DNA from: Acanthopleura granulata
Lineage: Eukaryota > Mollusca > Polyplacophora > Chitonida > Chitonidae
Direction of reading: 5' to 3'
Assembly: GCA_016165875.1 (NCBI GenBank)
Contig: JABBOT010000002.1
Location: 24,070,265-24,134,264, forward strand
DNA: 64,000 bases
Part shown: positions 44,166-58,000 of the stretch, one piece after another
Position numbering within the stretch: position 1 is the stretch's first letter
Layout of the letters: each line of letters opens with the position of its first letter
Notes under the pieces: generated by a model
What the model saw: the letters and a program-made list of their open reading frames with translations, nothing else
Databases searched by the model: none
Told to the model about the DNA's origin: nothing
Translations under genes and position numbers: made by a program

Positions 44166-46650
44166 AACAAAAAATAAAAAAGCCAAAAAAAAAACCAAAA
44201 CAAACAAAAAAAAAACAAAACAAAAAAAAACCCACACAAAAAAACAGTGAAATAAATAAATAAAAGAATAAATTAAATCTTGCCCGAATTGATTCGGCCA
44301 GTCCTTTAATTGATCAGAAGGTTTTTCTAGTATGTGTGAAAGAATGGTGGCCTCTTCCACACTCTGTCCGATTCTGTCCTACAGTCCTTGTATGGTTCTC
44401 TTATCCCAGAAAAGTGACCACCATGATGTAGCCGAAGTATCTGATGACCATGCAGCCAAAAATTTCAATAAACAAGTAAATAAACGGTTTAGCGTTGACG
44501 CTGCACATGGTTTTTGGTCAGTAGATGTTAAATTGGACTTGAGTCGTGAAACAGCTTGCCCACTCCCGGCAGTTGTTAATGTGGTCCTTTTGATGTCGAA
44601 TGGCTTATGCGATTGAAAGGAAGCGCTCAGAGAGCACATGTTGGGGATACATGACGTGACAGAAGTAAGTAAATATGAACCAATAAAATAAAATAATAGA
44701 AGAGTTTCTAAAACCTTACTTTTATGTTTGATAGGGCTAACAATTCCTTTTACTGACATTCGGTGTGCAGTAGGGGGGAAGAAAGGTATTGCCCATCCCC
44801 CAAGGCTACGTGCCTGGGTGAGTTGATGTAGGGGTGATAGTTTGCTGTGTGCGTTTAGATTGTGATGTAAACCATCTGATGTGGGGAATAATTTCACATT
44901 GTCAATATAAATTGCTACAGCATCCATCAGGAAACAGGCTTGCATGTAGGCTCGCGTACCTCAAACCCGCTGGCACTTCGGGGTGAATTCATGTAATGGC
45001 CTGTAGAATGTAAATATGCGACATCTGCTTACTACCTACTGCAGGTAAACTGGAAGCAAACAATCAACCACTTCATAACAAATAGTGTTCGATCCAAAAA
45101 TTGCATCAACGTTTGGAATGTATTGACCGAGAATGAGAAAAGGAAGTAGCGTATTGTTAATGTCAAAAGCCTCACGGAGAACTGGCACGGTTAGTATTTC
45201 TGCTTTCTCTCATAATTACCTTGGCTGACGAAAGACGGCTTGCCTTGTGACCAACCTGGCAACAGTCGAGATATAAAAGTACACCACGACTTGGGTTTAG
45301 CCTGGCGCTGCCCACTTGGACCTACTTGTATGCGACCGTGACTTCCTGGAGTACTTCCAGCTTTTATCACTCGAAATGGATGGACATGAAATGGTTAATT
45401 GTTAATTTCTAAATAGCTGTACAATTCTACCTTTGTAGTCCTGTACTTTGTGTGACGAGTGACCGTCCTAATTGGCATCATAAATATTGTACATTTCATT
45501 GTTAAGGCACATAGCCACAATGCAATTTTCTTCATTTAGTTATCAGCGAAAGTGTAGAGGCTTAATAAATTGACCTGTCATTCATGCGGGAGTGATGCCA
45601 AGCAGTTGATCTGACCACTAAGGCGAGTAATAATGTTGTCAGTCCCTATTGACTCAAACCAATGATATTACGGGGACTAACAGACGACCTACAAAGGCAG
45701 GTGTATCTCTATATTGAACATGTGATTTGTCCTTTGCACCCCTATGTATGCCTATAAACTTATAGGTTGTATGTTACTCTACAATAAAAACTGTTCGCTT
45801 GGCTAGGCGGGACAGCCAGCTGCATGCATGCTTTTGTTTTAGTTATACTTCAGCACGGTGTGATTCCTTTTCTAAATGGAACAGCCCGAAGGCCTGTTGT
45901 CGACTTGATGAACTATCCCTCCCACGGGACTATATCCTATGTAAATGTCAGCTTTGCATGACGTTTGCTTTGCATCGTTCATACAATATTGGGTACATCA
46001 GTTTCATTATTTTCTGTAACTCTCAACCCGCTGGCACTTTATTTTGTGTTCTCTTTATAAATGATTTTTTGTTCTGTTTGCTTTTCCAGTGTATTGGATG
46101 TTCTATGAGGAAACGTAAACGGTAGGTTGATCGGTGGTATTTTTCCACAATGATAACATTTGTATGTTTATAATGAAAACTTATTTGTGTGCTTACATTT
46201 ACCAGTGCCATTGTGGAAAACAATAGATGGCTTAGAAATCAGCGAACCTCTGCACCTGGTACCATATGGTGAGAGTTCTTCTCACATTACACTCTCATCT
46301 GTCTTATTTAATAATGTCAGAAACTCAAGAGACAGTTGCTTAAGAGTAAAATCTGTGTCAGACATGTTCAAGTCCATAGGCGTGGCAAACGGGGATGGGG
46401 TGTTAGTGGGGGCAAGTGTGGCAATACTCGACTCCACTTTTAGAAGGGGGTGGGGTGAGGGTTGGGGGGGGGGGGTGCAGAAGTATGTTTCTTACCCACC
46501 ACACACACACACACACCGTGCCAAGTGAAAAAATTATTTCAACTCATCTACATGACACGGACAAATATGCGTAGGATATAAGAAGATATAATTGATATAT
46601 AATTGGATATAAGATATGTTTATTCTCATTTCATATCATAACAGAAATTG

Positions 46651-47180
46651 CACACAACGTTTTCCCGGCTAGTTGCAAAGGACAGAGCTTCCGGGGTCTA
46701 GGCGGCCCCTGAACCCTCGCTTATATATTGACCTACGATAGAGTATAGTTTCACTACTTATAACACCAAGTCTAACTTATTTGATCTTCCACAGACAAAG
46801 GAAATATATGCAGTTATTGCGGTGTCAAATCATAATGTCAGCAAAAGACTGTACAAAGGCCAGGGCTTCCTGGGCTTTGGTCGCCTTTGGACCCTTGCCT
46901 ATTTGCCTGCGGCAGTAGTTCTACTGCTCCAACACCCCCAAATGGTATGACGTCGCGAAAGGTCAGTTTATCCTAACTTTCTATCAATTTTCGTTGCCAA
47001 AAATCGCCTGAAACTTGTCTCCGGCTCCCTAAAAAGCCAGAGCTTCCGGGGCTTAGGCGGCCTCTTTACCCTTCCGCAACGGACAGTGATAATACTTCCT
47101 CTGCTTGAATCGCCCCACATTCTGTGACGTTCCGCTGAGTTAAAACTAAAACAAACCTTTAAAATTATACGTTTATGAAT
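46651..47180. repeat. Three-unit tandem repeat of about 177 bp
   Basis: The core CAGAGCTTCCGGGGCTTAGG and related CAGGGCTTCCTGGGCTTTGG recur at 46683, 46861 and 47038, with spacings of 178 and 177 bp. The flanking unit sequence is diverged. Confidence 0.7.
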
Positions 47181-47999
47181 TCGACTTAGTATAGTTTGCA
47201 CTTTGGTGTGACTTTTTACCGACTCACAGAGAGAAATTTGCGGAATCCACAGGCCGACCCTGGACCATCACCCAGTTTACTGTGATAGCTGATCACCTTT
47301 CTGTGCACTGTTTGGGAATTTCCTGCGCCTATGGATCGTTCATCTCACATGTATAGAGGATAATCTGATGCAGCGAATTCCTCAGCATATACACGAATAA
47401 TGTATGAACGAGTGCATGGAAAGAGATAGTGAGGACTTTTTATTATTTATCTCCGATGTAAGGTCGCGCATTTGAAACCAGGCCTGCTGGTTCCACTACC
47501 AGACATAAACCCAACAAAGAATGCTATGTGGCTTCCCGGGATCTGTTTCCTCTCCCCATTAACCTGCTCTGTGTTACGTACGTGACGCTTTCTTTTTTCT
47601 TAGTAGGGTGTTGAATAAATGCATGCATCCATAGTTTTGTCCGAATAATAGAAAAAAGACAAAGTAGATGTAGGCCAAAGATCAGTGTATATAGTTTGCA
47701 AGCCAAGTGATAAAACTTTGTGATAACCAATATAACCCTGTAAAATATAGGTAGACCACTTTTCTTTGTGAAGAAAGTTTATGCAAAATTTTATACCAAT
47801 AATAAAGCACCTACATGTTACTTACTCCAAGTAAGCGGGAAATGTTGGTTGTTCAAATTAGTGATATCTGTGTAGCGAATCAAACAATGAAACAAAAGCA
47901 AACAGCAGGGGGCTCACTGGTGTTTAAAGTCTTGAATTTGTTGAAAGTCATTGAAAAAGAGCCATTGGGATAAACCACTTGAATGCATTTATTCATCTG

Positions 48000-48225
48000 A
48001 TTGATGTTTAACGCTCTACTGAAGAACGTTTCACTTATAGAACGGCGGCCAGCATTAGGGTGGAAGGAAAACGCTCGGAGAAATCGCTCACGACCATCCG
48101 CAGGTTACTGGCAGACCTTCCCATTTACGACCGGAGAGGAAGCCTATGTGAGCTGGACTTTAGCTCACAACAGTCCTATTGGCGATAGGCTCCTGAGTCA
48201 TTACGCTGCATTGGCGCCCCAGTGG
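48000..48225 (-). repeat. SINE copy, reverse orientation
   Basis: In reverse complement it carries the tRNA-like head near 48225, the GGTCTGCCAGTAACCTGCGG body and the GTGAAACGTTCTTCAGTAGA end. It is diverged from the 11.8-kb copy. Confidence 0.75.
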
Positions 48226-48725
48226 TTACTAGTGCCCTTGTATTTTGAGTTGATTTGAGTGTAGACTCGTCGTGAGTTCTCTGTGTATGTCGAGCTTAAA
48301 GATCCCGCGCACGTCGACCTTTAAAGTAAAGCGTTCATTTGACGTCTCTGCAGCGTAAACAGTTGTGGTCTCGGTTTACAAGAAAAAAGAAAAAAAAGAA
48401 AACCAATCTCGCGTTTGATTTTTTAATATTGACAACATGGAGATACTCTTTTTTTTTTCAATGTTAGCCATGTTGCTTCGATTTTGCTTGAACTTCGATA
48501 TCTCGTTTATACAACATCACCAAGTGAACAGACACGTGCATTCTGCACTTTGAGTGGAGTACCCTTTAGATACATGCATACATTTTATATAGTGTTGTCT
48601 TTCACTTTTAAACATATACCATTGTGTTCGAAATGGACTGAAAAATAGGGCATAAAAACACCACCGGTTGATTATGATTATGAAAGTTTGTAGAACACAG
48701 AAATGCCACAAAGCAGCCACGCGTT

Positions 48726-48963
48726 TTTTTATGTATTTATTTGATTGGTGTTTTAAGAATGTTCAAGAACTCAAGAATATTTCACTTGTATGGCGGCGGT
48801 CAACCCAGGACCATCCGCAGGGTGGTGGCAGATCTTCCCATGAACGGTCGGAGAGGAAGCCAGCATGAGCTGGACTTGAACTCACAGGGACCGCATTATT
48901 AGTGAGAGGCTCCTGGGCCATCACGTTGCGCTAACACGCTAACCAACTAAGCCAACAGCCACA
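48726..48963 (-). repeat. SINE copy, reverse orientation, nearly full length
   Basis: The reverse complement starts GTGGCTGTTGGCTTAGTTGG, has a B-box-like GTGAGTTCAAGTCC, the shared body, AAGTGAAATATTCTTGAG and the AAATAAATA tail. Confidence 0.85.
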
Positions 48964-49339
48964 AATATTACGCTACATTTCCGGTCTACATATCGGTCCT
49001 TTCGTCAGTCCCTCAGTCAGTCGGTCCATCAGTCCATCCGTCGACGAGCCGGTGAGACGGAAGCAAAGTTAATTAGTCAGTTGGTTGTCTGGTCGTTTGG
49101 TCGATCGGTGGTTGCTCAAACGGATGGCCCAGCAGCCGGTAGGTGGTTTTGCCGACGTACGGTGATTTCTCCAACGTACCTTCATTTCTCTGTCCGTTCG
49201 TCATTTCACTTGACAGACACTTGTTAAACCTAACCTTCAACCGCCCACTTTACCGATTGACGGATGGAATTTGGTCGCTCAAAAAGCTGGCTAAATAATA
49301 AAAGGAACCCGGCTCACGCCATTTGAATTAATTAAGAGC

Positions 49340-49540
49340 ATTATGTCGTTTCTGGCTGATATGCCCATAATCCCTCCCTAAACCCATACATTATGACATT
49401 TCTGACCAACATGTTGACCCGAAATATCACAGTGTGTCATTTCTGGCCGACATGCTGATGATTCCTCCCAAAACTCTATATACGATGTTTCATTTCTCGT
49501 TGACATATTGCTACATTTCTGGCCGTTGTGACATTTCCCA
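49340..49540. repeat. Degenerate short tandem repeat
   Basis: Variants of TGTCATTTCTGGCCGACATG recur at about 49343, 49393, 49436, 49487 and 49511, spaced irregularly by about 24-51 bp. Confidence 0.5.
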
Positions 49541-50444
49541 GTCCTACAAATAGCTGTGCTTTAATTGAATATTCCTTCAAAGTGCTTTGAAACATGAAGC
49601 GTTTGAGACATTTTTTGTCGTGATTACGTAATACCGCTTGTTACGTTGACACAGGATGTACATTCTGCATATCGGGCACAGCTGCATGTGTGCCCTGGTC
49701 GATTTCAGGGCCAGGTGGGCGGATGTTCCTCTCACGTCAACAGACTGCATAAGTAAGTGACAATCTTGGAAACGTGATAGCATGTGTTCAACATTACAGT
49801 TTGTGCCGCCTTATGTCCGCAACTAGATGTAAAGGGCCAAACTATCTTTATTGCCCATTACATACTGCAGGAAAACAGATATATATAGTTGTAATATACA
49901 GTGGATAATACAGTGAACTCTGTCATTCTTTGTTTATTTCAAAGAATTATTTACAGCTAAAGTAAGCTGCGTAATCTAAATTTGCTCTCTGTGTTCGGGT
50001 TATATTTAGAGTCATTAAATATCTTCTAGAGTTACATTGAGCCCCGATAGTATGTTTCCATTCGTGTCTCTCTAGCTGGCTTCCACGCCCACGTCACAGT
50101 TGTGTCTAATGACTGGATATTCTTTGGAGCATTGTGTAAGGGTGCTTATTAGGTTACGTGCTGAAGTTCTTTTAACTTTACGAGTTGGGCTCTGGTTAGG
50201 ATTATGACGTCATAAGAACTAGATATATTCGCATGACTTAAGAAATAGATTTTCGCTCCTGTAAACGAAAGCACGTTTCATGAAAAACGTGAAACTCACA
50301 GCCCTGATTGATTACATTGATGGCTACATGTACATGTATTTAGGCGATTTGGATTTCCTCTGTGTTTGTTACAAGATTATCCACATTTCGTAGATAATAT
50401 CAGTTCCGTAACAGTTCCCTGATTAATAAAGAGCATGGATTATA

Positions 50445-50630
50445 CTGGGCGTGACGTAGTGAGCGAGGCGTTCGACTACAAAGTAGGGCCTCGGGCAGGG
50501 CCTGTCGCCATTGATCCATGGTTTACGCCGGACACTACTGTTTCTCCACCCACAAAGCTGACCACCATCGCTTAGGTATGTAATTCTTGAGTATGGCCTT
50601 AAACAACAATGAAATAAATACCTTGACCTA
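50445..50630 (+). repeat. tRNA-SINE-like fragment
   Basis: GGTTTACGCCGGACACTACT and TTTCTCCACCCACAAAGCTG precede GTATGTAATTCTTGAGTATG and an AAATAAATA tail. It is the same degenerate group as the fragments near 9.9 and 32.1 kb. Confidence 0.5.
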
Positions 50631-51662
50631 GGTCAAATGTTCTTTTTAACAGGAGTAAAACCAAGTGTTTCCTGTGCCCCTTGTTTATACCTGTAGCAGA
50701 AGACTTTCTCTGGTTGTCAAGTATACATATAGGACGATTAAGTGTTCAACAGCCTACGTTCAGAGTCCCGTTTGAAGAACTAGACGTCTTGTACAAAGTT
50801 AGACGTACACAATTACGGTAATGGCTGGCATGGGCTGTTTGCAGCGTTCTGATAATTAAGATGATCATCTGCCGAGGTGGAAGTAATATTATTAATTTAT
50901 ACAGTTGACGGAGCTAACAGACAACTTGACCTATGCAGACGGCCAGCGGGCTCTAACCCTGGCTGTGTAATGGTGCTACACTGCTAGTTTCCGCCACAGG
51001 CATCAATAAACAGGAAGAGATTGCGTTTGGAACTCCCCTTTTTCTTATCTTTATTATGTTACCGTTTTTTCACACCGTGTTCATTCTTGCTTGTCAATAA
51101 CTGAAATGCACGCTGCATATTTCATTGTATTGTGTATCCCATGCATGTATATATACATATCCTCAGCGGAGTACACAAAATACATGTACTTCAAATATAT
51201 ACATTATGTTAAACAAAAAAGTAGTTGTGCAATTCCTTGTTATAACAGTGAAACAAATGAGCGAAAACAAACCATAAATAAATAAACAAACTAATAAAAT
51301 ATAAACATGTGAGTTGAGGAAGATTCGTATACATGTGTGTAGCATGAAAGGGTAGAACGGTAAGCACCTTTAACAAGAGGGGCAGTAAATTAGCTCTGTA
51401 GCAAAACAAACTGGCCTCAGATGTTGAGCGCAGGAACGAGTCAGATCTTGTGGAAAACAACCTTTACACTTCAGATCACGTTGAGGTAACATATGACGAC
51501 TTGATGTGTATGTTTGTTTCTTCACTTCTTAAAACCGATCAATTAACCGTGTATGTGACATATACCAGCTGCAGCATTTTTAGAGAAATGGCGGATATAC
51601 GATCGACATGTTTGTGTCGTAATTATGCTGCAGTCATAGCGAATTGAATATCAGAGATGTGC

Positions 51663-51668
51663 TTTATT
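51663..51668 (-). terminator. Candidate polyadenylation signal of the DUF4735 gene
   Basis: TTTATT on the plus strand is AATAAA on the minus strand, 183 bp after the stop codon at 51851-51853. Confidence 0.55.
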
Positions 51669-51850
51669 GTGGCACTGGATACCAGACTTCCCGAGCCATT
51701 TCCACCTGACGACCGATGTACAATTTGTAAAGAGGTGTATTCTTCAATTCGGGGCATTGCTTGAGCCTGACAATATACCAGTAGTATTAGACGCCACTGT
51801 CTATGGTCCAGAGAGTTGGGGCTCATTTTTTTTTCTTTCAGGTTTCCTTC

Positions 51851-52017
51851 TCATTTTCCAGCAGCCAGTGGTGACATCAGGTATTCGATGATGTAGCGGA
51901 TGTATTGCGCGAGGGCTCCTCCAGCAACCGTCGTGCGATGACACAGGCAACCGTTCTCAAGGGACTTTTCCTCTCGTTTTACCCGGCTCCGCTTGAATTT
52001 AGAATTTCCCACACGAG
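51851..52017 (-). CDS. C16orf89: DUF4735 terminal exon
   Basis: 167 nt with TGA; acceptor TTTTGCAG on the minus strand, completing an Ala codon. It encodes KRSRVKREEKSLENGCLCH and a hydrophobic-helical end (GGALAQYIRYIIEYL). The RVKRxEK...GC.CH pattern is the C-terminal signature of the family. Confidence 0.85.
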
Positions 52018-55000
52018 CTGCAAAAGGCCAAAACAAGACAAATAGTTTTTATGGTCAGCTCCTGAAATGATAGCGAGTCATAGGAGGGATTGTTAGCGAG
52101 TAAATGATTTCATGGGATAGAATGCAAAAAATAGAGCAAGATTACGGAAACCTGTCAAATGTCATTGCCATCTCCTCGAGTCAAACACTTATCGACCGTG
52201 CTATCGTTAATACCCGTTTAGTCTTTGAAATAGACATGAGTTCGGTGAGCCATGTTGTTCTCGAAAACTACTGAAGTTCCATCTGGGCTCCAGGTGTGTA
52301 CTCGTATATATATGTAGAAAATATCTTGCTATAGGGTAACATCGAGATGGACCGGGCGTATACTACATGACTCGATGAACGTAACTCATGTACCAAATGC
52401 CTTGACCTACATATAGATGTGACCCCCTGCTTGCAGTATTGACTGGAAAAAACATTAGCATATTATTGCTCAGTGACAACTGCGTTGAAGGAATGGGGTA
52501 CCGGTGGATTTTCCTCTCTCAACAGGTGTCGCTACAGTGAATTAGGACTTCTACGTCCTTAGTTACTTGGTTACGGTTGGTCAAACATGTTGTGTGGAAC
52601 GGTTTTATTTATACACTCACTACTGTTGACGTTGCAGCAGAATCTTCAACGGCACTAAAATGACGTCACATGTCCCTCTCTGGACTTCTGCCCGTATCCC
52701 ATTACATCAGAATGATGTCGCTTTATATTTAAGTCATGATAAATAGGGATGGAGCAATGTTTCATTTACCGGTATATACTGTCCCGGTACACAGCCTTAC
52801 CTAATCCAAACTCGCCGGGCTGTATGACGTAACAACCGCTGTGATCTTGCCAAGACAGAATGGTGTCCAGCCACTCGGCTGTGAAGAACTGGCGGTATCC
52901 AAGCATTCCACACAGGGCAGCTGTTGAACATCAAACAAGAGTTCCAGGGCATGCTTTACAAAGCTGTCGGAACATTGCGAAAAGTGCATTTACCACGGCG
53001 AGGTATCTCTTCACTACATGTGGCCAGGCACATTTCACGACTGCGTCGCAAAATTAGGGACTGATCCCAGAAAGCCATTTTGTACTTAAGTAAAACTTAA
53101 CTAATATTAAACAGTGTTGAAAATTTAAAATAAAGGCATGAATGGTCCATGTATATCATGCAGTGACACAAGTGGCACAAGTGACACAAGTTTTAAACTC
53201 AATGAGTGTGAAATAAGCTGTAAAATCGAGGTTACAAGTTTTGAAAAAAGTTGCTTTGTAGAAACGTGTACAGGCCTTTGATGAACAAAGATATTCCTAT
53301 TTATATTGGTAGATATCGGGACGTAAGAAGATTGGCAGACAAGTGTCCATGGCAAATGAAGAAATATAAAGCATGACAACCGCTGTATCAATGTATCCCT
53401 CAAAAATATAAACTATACATTAAAAACAAATAAAATATTAGCACAGGCACGTGGACATTTCAGTTTTATATATATGGTATGTAGGCAAAATAGCAATCTG
53501 GTTTTCATGGCTACCGCAGAAACTGACCAATGTAAGGCGTGACACATCGTGACCTATGTATCCCTAAAGTGAAAAGTGCGCATGCAAAACAACTGAAGTT
53601 GTAACCCGGATACGGATATATACGAACGGACAGACAGACAAACACACCATACTGCGACCTCTCTAAAAGTCGGGCGTATACAAATCATCAGCTGGCCTAC
53701 TGACGATATGTTATAAACCTGCAGACCATGCACACAACATCTGACGGGTAGGGAAGTATGTTACAGAAACTGGGATGAGTTACAACTACGGTTTAATTGG
53801 ACAGCTATGTAGTTATAATCTTCTGTTCAGAGGTAAATATATGAAATATGAAGTAGATAATACACCATGCGTGTAGGAAAATTAGGTCCTGGAAAATAAT
53901 GAAGTTTACCTTTGCAGTTTTGCCATAATTCAGTGATGCAAGTGATAATCAACTGGACTCAAACTGATAGTTCTATATTTCATTTTAGTGGAAATACTCG
54001 TCAAAATAAAGCATATAAAACATGTCACTTTTCCAAGTGAAACATCCCTGCCATACAAAGAGCTATGTAAGTATATCGAATCATAAAACTTATTTTTCTG
54101 TTATGACCTTTCCGTCGGTGCAAGTGTTTGAGTGATACGTCACTCAAAAGATGACGTTTAATGTGACACATCACCCACTCGAAATACACCGACACTGAAC
54201 CGAACAGTTAATAGCATAAAGAAAGGGCATGTCCTGTCTACTACAAAGTCTTCGACTTGAACCGACTTGGGAGTGAATCGTGTTATGCGAAGGGTGATGG
54301 TCAATGGTGAGATTTTTATCTCACCTTGCTCCATGAAGAGGTCCTGCTTGTTGACCGGGTATCCAGCGTCGGCTACACGTTTGGCCTCCGCCAACATGTT
54401 TACACAAAAGGCTCCAGCCAAGGAATCGGGGGGCTGTTGTCCGTGTTGGGCAGCCTTCTCTACCATCTGAGGTTCGCAACCAAACTGGACAAGCAATCAA
54501 AATCCACTGCTTTAGCGAACATATTGGTTTATACAGCAATAAGCCTTATAATAGGTAAAGCGTTGACCGAGGAGCAAGTTCATTTTGGAAGGCGGAAAGC
54601 CGTAAGGAAAAATGGTAACCTCTTGATGTCATAAAATGTTTGGGAGAGTATTTGACCAATACGACATTAATGAGGTGGTCTTCTTAATCTCAAAGCAATT
54701 TCCCCCAGTGATAGTTGTCCTTCTGCTATTCATTTATTACGCACATAGTCTGGCCTTACCCTTAAGCTTCCCATGGTTCTTAAAGGCCATGGCATACTGA
54801 ATACCTAAATTACTTCTGTTAGTATCGGATATGCCGAAGCAATCTATGTCGGATGGTAAATGACGTTGTTCTGTGATGCCTTTCTTACCGATAGAATGTT
54901 GCATATAGTAATCTTCGTCAACACTGTTTATCTACTCTTTCTACATGCCGATTAATATACGTGTGTGACTGTTATTGCATTTAAACCAAAATAGTCAGTC

Positions 55001-58000
55001 ACGCCCGAACTTCCTGAAATATCTGAAAGATAAAATTTTGCCTTTATAATAGTAATAATAATAGTAAGAATAATAACTAGAACTGCAAGCAGTTATAAGG
55101 CTTCCAAGCCGTCTTTACATACGTCACACTACACACAGAGCAGCCGCAGCACGCTGCCAAATTTGTATCAGTAGTTGTGCAGCACAGCCTTGCCGGTGCT
55201 CATAGTGTACACATGGCCACACACCACAATTAATGCTTGTCGGGAGGGACGAAACTAGTCCCTTTCTATTTTTACCGATATTTCCTGTTGCTTCCCTTGG
55301 CTGCCCTTTTTCATTTTTTCTCCTTAATGGGTGGTATCGTCTTGTAGGATAGGCTTCAAAGTTTCATTGCAGGTATACATTTGTGTGTTTTTCAGGAAAT
55401 TGAGGCGAATGCACACAAGGCAAAAGTAGTGATAAGTCAGGGCTCACTGATCTGTCACTGGGTGGGATTGACCCCTGTTAGCTGTTTGTCAAATTTGCGA
55501 AAAATTTCATCGGTCATACCCTATCAGGAATTTGACTGGAGTTTTCTCAGGGAACAAGGACTATGAGGTCCAGAGGGTTTAGGGTTTGCAGATTTAGAGA
55601 CAGGGCTGTGAGACCAAACGTTAACATGTAAGTAAATGGGAAATTAATTGTGACGTGTGGCCACATATGCCTGTGCACTCACCACTTTTAAGCTTTACAG
55701 CTCTATTATTTGTCTCTCGCTTTACCTCGACATATGGGCTAACTTGCGCTTTTCGCATTTTGCGACAATACTATACATCGGGAAGAAAAAGTAACGCCAG
55801 ATACGTGATTAGAACGTCAAACTTCATCGGGTGGCGAAATTTGAATATTCGCACATTCTTCTTAGCCACTGATGTGCATGTAGCTATGGAGTAAGTGTGT
55901 ACTTATGAATTTGCGCAACACAGTTAATCGGGATTTTGATCATTCTTGAAACACTATATGTTTTGTAGTTAGCACACAGCTCAAGATTCTACACACAGAC
56001 AGTACATATAAAACCATGTAGGGAACGTTAGAAGGGTTATAAAGATATGAAATTCTGGTCTACATATCTAGAAGGAATAGCGGAGTTGTGTCTTGTTTTC
56101 TTGAAACAGGTTGAGCAGTCCAAAGCCAAGGAGTACGGTTCCCTAGTTTCTTTTCTGCGTCTACGGCATCCTAAAGCTCGTCTCTTTCTTTCGGGTATGT
56201 GAAGTCTCGACTTGAAAAGAAACTGGAAACCGCGATATTTCTATAACGGTTGAATTTAGCCTAACAAGAGTTGCGTTGACTGGGCTCGTTATGACTAAAG
56301 GAATATGCCTGGGTTTACTTTTGTTTACTAGTGGACCGAAATCACATGCATATGTAAACGCTTGCTACACAATGAAAATATTTCATCGACGAGTCTCGGA
56401 ACACACACAGTAAATTCGCTGGCCTTTGCTCTACAAGGTTTCCATGTTTACAGCTGCAACAGTTTTCATTTACGTGTCCTGTAAATATGGGGGAAATTGC
56501 GATTTGTCGCATTCTGATCACAGTTTGCGGCAAAAGTATGCATCATTATTTGATAATTTTTGAACACCTATAAATCCTGTATTTATGAAGACAAATCAGC
56601 ACACATACAGAACTTATATAACCCTTATCACTCATCTATTTTGAGCTTTGTAGCTTTGACAGTTTTCTGTCAGGCGCTTTGCTTACTCTTGGTGGAGACA
56701 TGATTTACAGAGCGGAAAAAAGTACAAGTATGTGGTCTTGTCAACAATTCTTTCTGTATAGAATGAAACTGCTTTACTAAGTTGCGTCCCCTTGAAAATG
56801 CGTTTTCCTGGCAGATATATGCCAGCGTCGGGGTGTATTCTTACACATTTATTCACATAATTAGGCATCACCGTTGACAAATTTCAAGCCAAACAACTAA
56901 GGTATTTGTTAACACAAGTCTACAATTCTCGGCACACAGACAGGCAATCAGGTGGCCTTTCTCCTCACCAATGTTAAACTTCACACTTAGAAAGGTTTCT
57001 ATCAAGTAACCTCCAAATTTGCGATTTTTTAAAAATTCAATCGTAATTTACGGCAAAAGTTTGTAAGTTAGGTAATAAATATAGGCAGATTGGTAATCAG
57101 GAGGTCAGGGTTCATCAGGTAGGGTACCTTTAATATTGAAAGTCAAACGTTTGTGGTCACGCGACCAGCATGTAAATTAGTTTCTTTAATTTTTAAGATA
57201 TCAAGTCCGTTTTTCTGAGTTTTTGCTTGCCTTATCGTGATATATCCGTCATTAAATTTTTAGCTCAACCAGACGAGTGTTTCTTAGGAAAACAACGTGC
57301 AACAAAAATCGCTTACAACCAAAATTTGAACCAGAAATATGAATGCCACAGTAATTTGCAAAACACTGCTGTTTAGAGAATAGATTAAACTTTCTTACTA
57401 TACGAGTCGCAATTCTCTGATGCCAGCAGTATTATGTCAGTACGTCTCCAAAATAATGTCTCCTTTTTATGATTTTCATCTTTAGTCGGAAATTGTCACA
57501 AAACTATAGAAAATCCGAAAAGAGAACGACAACAGATTCGTGATCAGAAGCTTGAACTTTACCAAGTTCAGTTCTTTCCGTGTTCAATGTCAAATATTTT
57601 GGATCACGTGACAAATATGCAAAGCAGTGAACTTCCACAGTTTTTTCAGATAGAAACATGAGCTCCGCAATGTTTATTTGCCTTATCACGTCCCATCAGC
57701 ACACCAAATTTCGGAGCAATCGGTTTGGCCTAAAGATTTTCTTTGGATATGAACATGGCGGCAAAAGTAGGTCACGCAGACAGTTCGAAATTATGCAGAA
57801 AACTTTTCCCATAGATAGTAACTAGGACTTGGTGGTGCCAAACTGTGTGATTGCTATGGTTTTCATACAGTTTCAAAAAATGCGTTCCAGAGAAAAATAA
57901 TAGTAAAAAGAAGAAGAATCTGTACGATAACAATAGGCTTTCCCAGCTATCAGCTTGGAAGCCTAATAACCCTTGACCAGTAAAATGTCTAACCAATTTC

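Larger units (their letters stand above)
43701..51660. other. Repeat-rich intergenic region between converging genes
   Basis: No exon series was recognised on either strand. It holds SINE copies, a three-unit 177-bp tandem repeat, homopurine and (AC)n runs near 46.46-46.52 kb, and a degenerate short repeat near 49.4 kb; each is listed separately. The longest open frame in the window, 44379-44945 on the minus strand (188 codons), has no recognisable domain. Confidence 0.5.

Noticed and set aside
43969..44250. Lys/Asn-rich and Phe-rich frames on both strands
   Set aside because: They come from the SINE body and its A-rich tail.
45799..46528. Two consecutive plus-strand frames (108 and 122 codons)
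   Set aside because: They lie in different frames, the second runs into a G-rich and (AC)n stretch, and neither has a recognised domain or a convincing junction.
54326..54634. 102-codon plus-strand frame
   Set aside because: Shadow of the DUF4735 exon at 54325-54484 on the other strand.
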